From contig CALBPI010000062.1 of assembly GCA_937899415.1 (NCBI GenBank), positions 1 to 64,000 of the forward strand: a stretch of 64,000 nt of DNA, in the 5' to 3' direction. Source of the DNA: an uncultured Gammaproteobacteria bacterium (GTDB lineage: Bacteria > Pseudomonadota > Gammaproteobacteria > Steroidobacterales > Woeseiaceae). Below are positions 43,958-51,438 of this stretch, piece by piece. Position numbers and translations under genes: made by a program. A model generated the notes under the pieces. The model had not been told where the DNA came from, did not search any database, and saw nothing but the letters and a program-made list of their open reading frames with translations. The first letter of the stretch is position 1. Each line of letters starts with the position of its first letter.

Positions 43958-44779
43958 ATGGGCCGCGCCAAAAGAAAGGGCCAGGAGCCAACGATGGCTG
44001 AGTCAGCCGACCGCCATGATCTGTACGAGGCTTCCGTTCAGGATGTCGAAGTCGAAATTGATTTCCTCGATGCGACGTACGAGAAGCTTCGCGCACGCAA
44101 AGCCACGCGCTTTCGCGAGGACTTCTGTGGCACGGCGAGCGCCGCCTGCGAGTGGGTTCGGCGCCGGTCCGGCAACGAAGCGATTGGCGTGGATCTCGAT
44201 CGCCCGACGCTCGACTGGGGCATCGACCACCGCGTGTCACGGCTGACCGCTGATGCGCAATTGCGCGTCAAACTCCTTCAGGAAGACGTGTGCACCGTCA
44301 CGGCGCCGCCGGCGGATATCATCGGCGCCTTCAATTTCAGCTACAACATCTTCAAGTCGCGAGACGCTCTGCGCGGATACTTCGAAAACGCACGGCGCGG
44401 TCTCGCTGAAGACGGCGTGTTCTTCCTCGACGCGTTCGGCGGCTCCGAGGCCATCAGCGAAATGAAGGAAAAGACAAAGCTCGACGGCTTTACTTACGTC
44501 TGGCACCAGGCCCGCTATCGACCCGTAACTGGCGAGATTCGTTGCCATATTCACTTTCACTTCCCCGATGGCTCGAAGCTCAAGAAGGCCTTCACCTACG
44601 ACTGGCGACTGTGGACGCTGCCTGAGATTCGTGAGCTCTTGCTAGAGGCTGGCTTCGGCACCGTCACGGTCTACTGGGAGGGTGTTGACGAGGACGGCGA
44701 GGGGAACGGTGTCTACGAACCCGACGCACACGGTGAGGCAGATCCGGCCTGGATCGCCTACATTGTGGCGGAGCGCTGA
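43958..44779 (+). CDS. Class I SAM-dependent methyltransferase
   Basis: 273 aa from ATG 43958 (GCAGGGG upstream); the track ORF starts inside dusA. The SAM motif area is FREDFCGTASAACEW, followed by AIGVDLDRPTL and IIGAFNFSYNIFKSRDAL. The C-terminal WALYDW-like FTYDWRLWTLPEIRELLLEAGF is typical of these proteins. The target is unknown. It lies 103 bp after dusA on the same strand. Confidence 0.8.
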   Translation: MGRAKRKGQEPTMAESADRHDLYEASVQDVEVEIDFLDATYEKLRARKATRFREDFCGTASAACEWVRRRSGNEAIGVDLDRPTLDWGIDHRVSRLTADAQLRVKLLQEDVCTVTAPPADIIGAFNFSYNIFKSRDALRGYFENARRGLAEDGVFFLDAFGGSEAISEMKEKTKLDGFTYVWHQARYRPVTGEIRCHIHFHFPDGSKLKKAFTYDWRLWTLPEIRELLLEAGFGTVTVYWEGVDEDGEGNGVYEPDAHGEADPAWIAYIVAER

Positions 44780-44893
44780 GCATCTACACGCATTGCCTCG
44801 ACATTTCAATGCGTTGCGCGCTTATAATCGACGCCGTGAAGGTGCAGCGGTCACAGTGCCCGCGCCTGGTCTAGGGAGTAGGGGGCCGTCGCA

Positions 44894-45802
44894 GTGAGCG
44901 AGGAACTGGAAGTCGCCATTGTGTTTGCCGATGTCGTCGGCAGCACACAACTGTATGAATCGCTGGGCGACGATCAGGCCCGCGCTGTCGTGCGCCAGTG
45001 CCTGGACATCATGATCAGCGCCACCGACTCGGGCGGTGGTGAGGTCATCAAGACCATGGGGGATGAGGTCATGTCGATCTTCCCCGACTCCGACGCCGCC
45101 ATTGGCGCGGCCGTCGAAATGCAGCAGCGCATCTCGGGCAGCAAGAACCTTGTGCCCGATGGCCAGGGCATCTCGATCCGCATCGGCTGCCACTTCGGTG
45201 TGGTGGCGCGCGAGCCCAACGATATTTTCGGCGCAGCCGTGCACACGGCCAACCGCATGACGTCCCAGGCCAAGGCGCGTCAAATCGTCACGACGGGTGC
45301 CATGGTCGAGCGGCTCGGGGACGCCTGGCGCAAGACCACGCGCCAGATCGACCTGGCCGTCGTCAAAGGCAAGAAGGACGAGGTCGCTCTGTTCGAAGTG
45401 CTTTGGCAGCCCAACGAGGAAGCCACGAGTGTCGTTCAGACGATCGGATTCTCGTCGGCTGACGAGACGCAGCGCCTCACGCTGTCATTTGCCGGTCGCA
45501 ACATGATGGTGGAACCCGAGCGCCAGCAGATCACGATGGGGCGTGCCGAGGACAATGACCTCGTCATCAAGGGCAACCTGATTTCGCGCGTGCACGCGCG
45601 CATCGAGAAACGCCGCAACAAGTACTTCCTCGTCGACGAGAGCACCAACGGGACGTTCGTCGTCACGATTGACGGTCAGGAATCCTTCGTGCGTCGCGAC
45701 AGCATGCAGTTGCAGGGCGAGGGCGTTATTGGTCTGGGCAAGGTAGCCAAGCCTGGCACCTCGCTGGCCGTGCACTACCTGCTCGAAGCCTCCGACGGCT
45801 GA
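44894..45802 (+). CDS. Class III nucleotide cyclase domain plus FHA domain protein
   Basis: 302 aa. Residues ~5-170 are a class III cyclase: VAIVFADVVGSTQLYESLGD (metal Asp), MGDEVMSIF (second Asp) and RIGCHFGVVAREPNDIFGAAV. Residues ~210-295 are an FHA domain: MGRAEDNDLVIKGNLISRVH, KYFLVDESTNGTFV. FHA domains bind phospho-Thr peptides, so cyclase activity may be set by a Ser/Thr kinase. GTG start; a G-rich site AGGGGG is about 11 bases upstream. It converges with pckG. Confidence 0.88.
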   Translation: MSEELEVAIVFADVVGSTQLYESLGDDQARAVVRQCLDIMISATDSGGGEVIKTMGDEVMSIFPDSDAAIGAAVEMQQRISGSKNLVPDGQGISIRIGCHFGVVAREPNDIFGAAVHTANRMTSQAKARQIVTTGAMVERLGDAWRKTTRQIDLAVVKGKKDEVALFEVLWQPNEEATSVVQTIGFSSADETQRLTLSFAGRNMMVEPERQQITMGRAEDNDLVIKGNLISRVHARIEKRRNKYFLVDESTNGTFVVTIDGQESFVRRDSMQLQGEGVIGLGKVAKPGTSLAVHYLLEASDG

Positions 45803-45814
45803 CGCCTCGACGCG

Positions 45815-47569
45815 TCAGCTCACCGCTTTCAACGCATCCCGAACCTTCAGCTGCGTTTCGCGCAGCCGGTCGGGCACGCGTGCGCCAAAGGCATCGAGGT
45901 ATTCACCAACGGCCGCGATCTCCGCGTCCCAGCCTGCCATATCGACATCCAGCAGCGTCTCGAGCGCACCTGGCGCCATGTCGAGATCATGGGCATCGAT
46001 GTCTGCTTCGTGCGGGAGGTGGCCGATAGCCGTGTCACGAGCCTCGAGCTGACCGTCGCAGCGGCCGATGATCCAGCGCAGGACGCGCAGGTTTTCGCCA
46101 AAGCCTGGCCAGAGGAATCGGCCGTCACTGTCCTGGCGGAACCAGTTGACATGAAAGACGCGTGGCAGCGTGTCGGAGCGCTCGGCGAAGGACAGCCAGT
46201 GCGCCCAGTAGTCGGCGAAGTTGTAGCCGCAGAACGGTTTCATCGCCATGGGGTCGCGGCGCACGACGCCGACGGCGCCCGTAGCCGCAGCCGTCGTTTC
46301 GGACGCTACGCCCGCCGCCACCATGACACCGTGGTGCCAGTCCTTGGCCTCGAACACGAGCGGGGCCAGCTGCTTGCGCCGTCCACCGAACACGATGGCC
46401 GAGATCGGTACGCCGTCGGGCGCCTCGGCCAACTCGCTATATACGGGGTTGGCGGTCGCCCGCACCGTGAAGCGTGCATTGGGATGCGCCGCGGGGCCGT
46501 CGCCCGAATAGGGGTTGCCGCGCCAGTCGGTGGCGGGCGTACCTTCGCCCTTGTCTTCCCACCACGGACAGTTGTCCTCGGTGAGTGCGACGTTAGTGAA
46601 AATGGTGTCGCTGCGAATCGTGTCGAAGGCGTTCTTGTTGGTTTTCTCGTTCGTGCCCGGTACGACGCCGAAATAGCCCGCCTCGGGATTGATCGCGCGC
46701 AGCTGGCCTGCATCGTCGAGATGCAGCCAGGCGATGTCGTCACCCAGTGTCCAGATCTTCCATCCCGGCTGCGAGGCCGGCGGGATCAGCATGGCCAGGT
46801 TGGTCTTGCCGCAGGCAGATGGAAAGGCGCAAGCCAGGTAGTGGGTGTCCCCCGCGGGGCTCTGCACGCCCACGATCAGCATGTGCTCCGCGAGCCAGCC
46901 TTCCTTTCGCGCCTGCCAACTGGCAATACGCAGGGCGTGGCACTTCTTCCCGAGCAGCGCGTTGCCGCCATAGCCCGAGCCGTAGCTCTTGATCTCGAGC
47001 GACTCTGGGAAGTGCATGATGAACCGTTGATCAGGGTCCAGTGTGCCCGTCGAGTGCAGGCCCTTCACGTAGTCGCCGTCGCGCTCGATCCGCGCGAGGG
47101 CGGCATCGCCCATGCGGGTCATCAGCTTCATGTTGACGACCACGTAGGGGCTGTCCGTGATCTCGACGCCACAGCGGGCGTAAGGCGAGTCGATCGGCCC
47201 CATGCAGTAGGGCACGACGTACATCGTGCGCCCGCGCATGGCGCCATTGAACAACGCGTCGATCTTGGCGTGCGCCGCGTCCGGTGCCATCCAGTTGTTG
47301 TTGGGCCCCGCATCCTCTTCGTCGCTCGTGCAGACAAAGGTCAGGTGCTCGACGCGTGCCACATCGTCGGGGTCCGAGCGGTGCAGGTAGCAGCCCGGGT
47401 AGCGGTCCTGGTTCAGCGGTAGCAGGGTACCGTCGTCGGTCATCTGGGCGACGAGCCGGTGGTATTCGGCGTCGCTGCCATCACACCAGACAATACGGTC
47501 AGGTTGCGTGCGCGCGGCAACTGCATCGACCCATGAATTCAGGTCCTGCAATCGGCTGTGTTGGGGCAT
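45815..47569 (-). CDS. pckG: Phosphoenolpyruvate carboxykinase (GTP)
   Basis: 584 aa from ATG 47569 (MPQHSRLQDLNSWV); the 612-aa track start adds an out-of-family extension. P-loop kinase motif FPSACGKTNLAML, YVVPYCMGPIDSPYA, HFPESLEIKSYGSGYGGNAL and NWFRQDSDGRFLWPG are GTP-type PEPCK. It makes PEP from oxaloacetate for gluconeogenesis. GTP-dependent PEPCK is less usual than the ATP form in gammaproteobacteria. Confidence 0.96.
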   Translation of the reverse strand: MPQHSRLQDLNSWVDAVAARTQPDRIVWCDGSDAEYHRLVAQMTDDGTLLPLNQDRYPGCYLHRSDPDDVARVEHLTFVCTSDEEDAGPNNNWMAPDAAHAKIDALFNGAMRGRTMYVVPYCMGPIDSPYARCGVEITDSPYVVVNMKLMTRMGDAALARIERDGDYVKGLHSTGTLDPDQRFIMHFPESLEIKSYGSGYGGNALLGKKCHALRIASWQARKEGWLAEHMLIVGVQSPAGDTHYLACAFPSACGKTNLAMLIPPASQPGWKIWTLGDDIAWLHLDDAGQLRAINPEAGYFGVVPGTNEKTNKNAFDTIRSDTIFTNVALTEDNCPWWEDKGEGTPATDWRGNPYSGDGPAAHPNARFTVRATANPVYSELAEAPDGVPISAIVFGGRRKQLAPLVFEAKDWHHGVMVAAGVASETTAAATGAVGVVRRDPMAMKPFCGYNFADYWAHWLSFAERSDTLPRVFHVNWFRQDSDGRFLWPGFGENLRVLRWIIGRCDGQLEARDTAIGHLPHEADIDAHDLDMAPGALETLLDVDMAGWDAEIAAVGEYLDAFGARVPDRLRETQLKVRDALKAVS

Positions 47570-47652
47570 GGTTTCGCGGTCGTTTGACGGGGCCGCGATT
47601 ATAGACCAGCGCTTGGGCGCGGTGGTGATGTCAGCGCTGTCAATCGTACGCA

Positions 47653-47692
47653 CAAAAAAAACGCTGACACCCCGGGGGGGAGGTGTCAGCGT
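47653..47692 (-). terminator. Rho-independent terminator of the phasin gene
   Basis: Stem ACGCTGACACC / GGTGTCAGCGT (11 bp) around a G-run; on the minus strand it is followed by eight T. It ends the phasin transcript. Confidence 0.9.
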
Positions 47693-47701
47693 CAGGTTGC
47701 G

Positions 47702-47756
47702 CTGGCCGTCGGGGGGGGGAGATGGCCAGTGTTGGGTAACCTCAGGGGGAGAGGTT
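47702..47756 (-). other. Two extra C-loop hairpins in the phasin 3' UTR
   Basis: Hairpins CTGGCC/GGCCAG (47702-47729) and AACCTC/GAGGTT (47738-47756) lie between the phasin stop and its terminator. On the minus-strand RNA each loop is a C-run (TCTCCCCC type), and the terminator loop is C-rich too. Three C-loop hairpins in a row suggest a 3'-UTR-derived regulatory RNA. Confidence 0.6.
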
Positions 47757-47760
47757 GAGA

Positions 47761-48324
47761 TCAGGCAGCCGTTACCGACTCCGTGACCTCTACTACCTTT
47801 TTCGCAGCCGTTTTAGCGGCCGTTTTTGCTTTAGTTTTAGCTTTTTTTGCCGGTGCCTTACGGGCCGTCTTCTTGGCAGCCGTCTTGGCACGCTTCGGTG
47901 CAGCGGTCTTGCCCAGGCCGGAAACCACGCCGGTCACGTCCGTTGCAGCGCTGCGAACGAGGTCGAAGGCTTCACGGATGTCAGTGATGTAGCCGCGAAC
48001 GACCTTCGGCAGCGTGTCGCGCTGGTAGGCCAGCAGCGAGCCAACCGACTCTGCGCGGGCAGCGGCGTCGAAGCCACCAGCCAGTGCGTCGAGGCTGCCC
48101 TGGACGCTCTTGGTCTGCAGCTCGATCAGGTCTTTCGACAGGCGGAAGCCGATGCCGTTGACGTCAATGCTGGCCTTCGAAAGCTTGGCGACCGGCTTCT
48201 TGCCCGTAGCGATGGCTTTGCCAGCCTGGCCAACGCGTTCCTGCGTGGCGTCAACAGCGGTGTTCATGGTCGTACGTGCCGAGTCGGCGACGCGCGTCAG
48301 CGCGGTTTCGATCTGATCTTTCAC
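47761..48324 (-). CDS. Phasin-like protein with a Lys/Ala histone-like tail
   Basis: 187 aa from GTG 48324, which has GAGGGA eight bases upstream; the track start (MRCNICC) has no such site. Residues ~1-125 are helical (LSKDLIELQTKSVQGSLDAL, SLLAYQRDTLPKVVRGYITD), the pattern of phasins that coat polyhydroxyalkanoate granules. From about residue 135 the tail is AAPKRAKTAAKKTARKAPAKK-like, as in AlgP/histone-H1-like proteins, so DNA binding is possible. No PHA synthase is in the window. Confidence 0.7.
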   Translation of the reverse strand: MKDQIETALTRVADSARTTMNTAVDATQERVGQAGKAIATGKKPVAKLSKASIDVNGIGFRLSKDLIELQTKSVQGSLDALAGGFDAAARAESVGSLLAYQRDTLPKVVRGYITDIREAFDLVRSAATDVTGVVSGLGKTAAPKRAKTAAKKTARKAPAKKAKTKAKTAAKTAAKKVVEVTESVTAA

Positions 48325-48500
48325 GATGTGGTCCCTCAATGGTGCGGTGCAGCAAATGTTGCAGCGCACAATATGGCAGCGTCATGGTGCTGTCAACCTT
48401 TTTTAGGTAAGTTTTTGGCTTGAGTTCGTCCGGCGCACGGCAGCGTCCCGGAATCCTTAAGCACTGCTTAGCCAGAATGAGACCTGGTTCACACAGAGGT

Positions 48501-48599
48501 CGTGAATACGCTCACAGATTCACGGTCGTAACACCCTGATCCATAGGCTTTAGCGTCCCGCTCAGGGACAATCTTATGGTGAAACCGGGGTGTACCCGG
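48501..48599 (+). promoter_or_regulatory. Structured leader of the DUF11 operon with competing pairings
   Basis: Hairpin CGTGAAT/ATTCACG (48501-48524). A nested element at 48531-48593 has ACACCC/GGGTGT, CCATA/TATGG and GTCCC-GCTCA-GGGAC. The GGGGTG side can instead pair locally as CCGGG-GTGTA-CCCGG (48585-48599). Two exclusive folds just before an ATG at 48621 look like a switch or attenuator; no known riboswitch class was recognised. Confidence 0.4.
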
Positions 48600-48620
48600 G
48601 AATCGGGACAAAGCAGGCTT

Positions 48621-49625
48621 ATGACAATCAGAAACGGCGTGTGCGCGACAGGGACGGGGCGCTTTCTCGCATCCATCATTCTGGCCATGCTGTCAGCAGG
48701 CGCCGGTGCCGCCGGCACACTGGCGGGTACGGACATCGCCAACACGGCCAGCGTCAGCTACGAGCTCGACGGTAATCCGGTCACCCAGGACTCCAACACG
48801 GTCACGATCAGCGTCGCCGAGATTCTCGACGTCACCGTGGTGCTGGTCAGTCCGCAGCAGTCGGTCAGCCCCGGAGACACGGCGCAGGCGCTTGTCTTCA
48901 CGGTCACGAATACGGGCAACGGCCAGGAGTCGTTCACGTTCAGCGTCGACAACGCGCTGGCCGGCGACGATTTCGATCCGATCGCGGCAAACCCCAACAT
49001 CTATTTCGACAGTGATGCGAGTGGCGACTTCAGCGCGGCGGATACGCCCTACGTACCGGGCAGCGGCGATCCTGACCTCGCCCCCGACGCCGCAATCACA
49101 CTCATCGTCGTCAACGACATTCCCACAGGTCTCGCCAATGGGGATCGTGGCACAAGCGCACTGACCGCTGTCGCTGCCACCGGCAGTGGTGCGCCGGGCA
49201 CGCTGTTCGCGGGCGCTGGTGCCGGCGGCGTCGACGCTGTTGCCGGCGCGAGCGGCGCCACCGCGACGGCAACCGGCGAATACCTCGTTTCCGACGTGGC
49301 ACTGGTGCTCAACAAAGTCGCGCTCGTGCTGGACCCGTTCGGCGGTGACCAGCCCGTACCCGGGGCCACGATTCGTTACACGATCACGGCCGAAGTCACG
49401 GGCACCGGGACGGCCGTTGCCGTTACGGTTGAGGATCAGATCCCGGCCAACACGAGCTATGTCCCGGGCAGCCTGACGCTCAATGCGGCCGGCCTCAGCG
49501 ATGCGGCCGATGGCGATGCGGGCGTGTACGAGGCGGCACCGACGCCGCTCGTGCGCGTGACGCTGGGCGACCTGGTCGCCGCGGACGGTGTGCAGACCAT
49601 CATTTTCGAAGTACTCATCGACTGA
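48621..49625 (+). CDS. Exported DUF11-type surface protein A
   Basis: 334 aa from ATG 48621. Signal peptide (FLASIILAMLSAGAGAAG), then the locus-wide motif AGTLAGTDIANTASVSYELDG. Beta-sandwich domains of the DUF11/Ig-like type follow (LVFTVTNTGNGQESFTFSVD; YTITAEVTGTGTAVAVTVED). An EF-hand-like Ca loop is present (DSDASGDFSAADT). It starts a four-gene plus-strand set with the next genes. DUF11 proteins are surface-exposed repeats with adhesive or structural roles; the exact role here is unknown. Confidence 0.7.
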   Translation: MTIRNGVCATGTGRFLASIILAMLSAGAGAAGTLAGTDIANTASVSYELDGNPVTQDSNTVTISVAEILDVTVVLVSPQQSVSPGDTAQALVFTVTNTGNGQESFTFSVDNALAGDDFDPIAANPNIYFDSDASGDFSAADTPYVPGSGDPDLAPDAAITLIVVNDIPTGLANGDRGTSALTAVAATGSGAPGTLFAGAGAGGVDAVAGASGATATATGEYLVSDVALVLNKVALVLDPFGGDQPVPGATIRYTITAEVTGTGTAVAVTVEDQIPANTSYVPGSLTLNAAGLSDAADGDAGVYEAAPTPLVRVTLGDLVAADGVQTIIFEVLID

Positions 49626-49676
49626 CGCCACCGAAGTCGTGGCGATGCAATGACAGCAATTATTTAGGAGCGAACC

Positions 49677-50162
49677 ATGAACCGAGCACTGACCCTACTG
49701 GCAGCCGTGTTCTCACTGAGCCTGGCGGCGCCCGCCCTGGCCCAGGAGGGCAAGATTGAACTCAAGAGCATCGTCGAGAAAGAAGTGCGCGTCGTCAATG
49801 ACGCGGGCGAAGAGGTCGTGCAGCTCGTGACCGCCGACAAGGTCGTGCCCGGTGACGTGGTGATCTACACGGTCACCTACACGAATGTAGCCGACCAGGC
49901 CGTCGACAATGTCGTCATCACCAACCCGATCAACGACGCGCTGAGCTACGTCGTCGACTCGGCCTTTGCGCCGGGTGCAGACGTGAGCTTTTCCGTTGAC
50001 GGTGGCGCCTCATTCGATGCGCTCGATGCACTGACCGTGGAACGTGACGGCACCGCGATCGCCGCCAGCGTCGACGATCTAACACACATCCGCTGGATCC
50101 TGCGCGAGCCGCTCGATCCGGGTGCACAGGGCTTCGCCCGATTCCGCGCGCGCCTCAATTAG
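49677..50162 (+). CDS. Exported DUF11-type protein B (short)
   Basis: 161 aa. Signal peptide (ALTLLAAVFSLSLAAPALAQ), then one DUF11-like domain: VVPGDVVIYTVTYTNVADQA, VDNVVITNPINDALSYV, GAQGFARFRARLN. The ATG follows TAGGAG. It is the smallest of the set and lacks the GTxIxN motif, so it may be a cap or accessory subunit. Confidence 0.7.
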   Translation: MNRALTLLAAVFSLSLAAPALAQEGKIELKSIVEKEVRVVNDAGEEVVQLVTADKVVPGDVVIYTVTYTNVADQAVDNVVITNPINDALSYVVDSAFAPGADVSFSVDGGASFDALDALTVERDGTAIAASVDDLTHIRWILREPLDPGAQGFARFRARLN

Positions 50163-50302
50163 GCGCGACCAGATTCGCCCGGTAAGGGACCACCGGGCTC
50201 AACGATAACAGGGACTTCCAGGCCGCTGCGCAGGGCGGTTTGGGGCATCCGAGCGACCTGCGCATTGGCAAGAGCAAATTAATGCAAGACAGGAGAAGCG
50301 AA

Positions 50303-51412
50303 ATGACGCTTGCACGCACACCCCTGGGCCGTATTGCGGCTTCGGGTCTCGTAGCGATCGCGTTCTCATTCGCGGGGACGGCACAAGCTGCCGGCACCGC
50401 GGCGGGGACCTCGATCGAAAACGTGGCTACCGTCGACTACGAAGTCGGCTCGATCGCACAGACGCCGATCGAATCGTCTCCGACGGGTAACTCCACGCCT
50501 GGCGTCAGCAACGGTACGGCAACGGCGTTCCTCGTCGATAACCGTGTCGATCTGACGCTCGTGGAAACCGACAGCGCGCCCACCCCGGTCAGCCCGGGAC
50601 AGGCCGACGTCGTGGCTACATTCAGCCTGACCAACACCGGTAACGAGGCGCAGGGCTACGCACTGGTCGCAGCCAACCTCGCAGCCGGCGCAGTCGTTCA
50701 CGGCAACACCGATGATCAGCAGGTCAACAATCTGCGCGCCTTCGCCGATACCGACGGTAGTGGCGACTTCTCGGGCGGTGACGCCCAGTTCGTCGATACG
50801 CTGGCGGCCGACGGCAACATCCTTGTGTTCGTCGTCGCCGACGTGCCGATCGGTGTGGTTAATGGAGAGTTCGCCAATGTCAGCATGACCGCAACGACTG
50901 CGGTTGCGGGCACGAGCGGCGCCACGATTGTCACGGAAACCACGGGCGGCAACACCGCCGGTGTTGACGTCGTGTTTGCCGATGCTGGCAACGACGGTCT
51001 CGAGACGGCTGAAGACGGCTTCGCCGTATCGTCGGCCGCACTGACCGTAACCAAGTCGGACGCGATTATCAGCGACCCGATCAATGGCACCACGGACCCG
51101 CTGTACATCCCGGGTGCGGTCGTTGAGTACACGATCACGATCGTGAACACGGGTACGGCCGATGCCGAACAGGTCAGCGTCACGGACGTCATCGATGGCG
51201 ATCTGACCCTGGCACTGGGCGAATACGGCGGCGGCGCTGATATCGAGTTTGACCTCGGTGGCGCCACGACGGGCTGCACGGCGAACAACGCCGACGCTGA
51301 CCCCTGTGGCCTCACGGGTTCGACGCTTGAAGCCGATGTGAACGCGACGCTGGGTACCAACCCGGGTGTCGATGACACGCTGGTGGTGCGTTTCCGCGTG
51401 ACCATCAACTGA
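50303..51412 (+). CDS. Exported DUF11-type surface protein C
   Basis: 369 aa from ATG 50303 (AGGAG seven bases upstream). Signal peptide ending AGTAQA, then AGTAAGTSIENVATVDYEV, the same motif as in protein A, to which it is clearly related. It contains FSLTNTGNEAQGYALVAANL, an EF-hand-like Ca loop (DTDGSGDFSGGDA) and a C-terminal DUF11 domain (VVEYTITIVNTGTADAEQVS). It ends in VVRFRVTIN. A and C are probably paralogues of one surface subunit. Confidence 0.72.
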   Translation: MTLARTPLGRIAASGLVAIAFSFAGTAQAAGTAAGTSIENVATVDYEVGSIAQTPIESSPTGNSTPGVSNGTATAFLVDNRVDLTLVETDSAPTPVSPGQADVVATFSLTNTGNEAQGYALVAANLAAGAVVHGNTDDQQVNNLRAFADTDGSGDFSGGDAQFVDTLAADGNILVFVVADVPIGVVNGEFANVSMTATTAVAGTSGATIVTETTGGNTAGVDVVFADAGNDGLETAEDGFAVSSAALTVTKSDAIISDPINGTTDPLYIPGAVVEYTITIVNTGTADAEQVSVTDVIDGDLTLALGEYGGGADIEFDLGGATTGCTANNADADPCGLTGSTLEADVNATLGTNPGVDDTLVVRFRVTIN

Positions 51413-51438
51413 CGGTAGCTACGGAGACGCTGACGCCC

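Noticed and set aside
45989-47422. 477-aa plus ORF opposite pckG
   Set aside because: Shadow of pckG; the minus frame has full PEPCK motifs.
48531-48593. c-di-GMP-I riboswitch call
   Set aside because: Only a partial core match on the minus strand, with an extra base; not enough to name a class. Kept as a structured leader.
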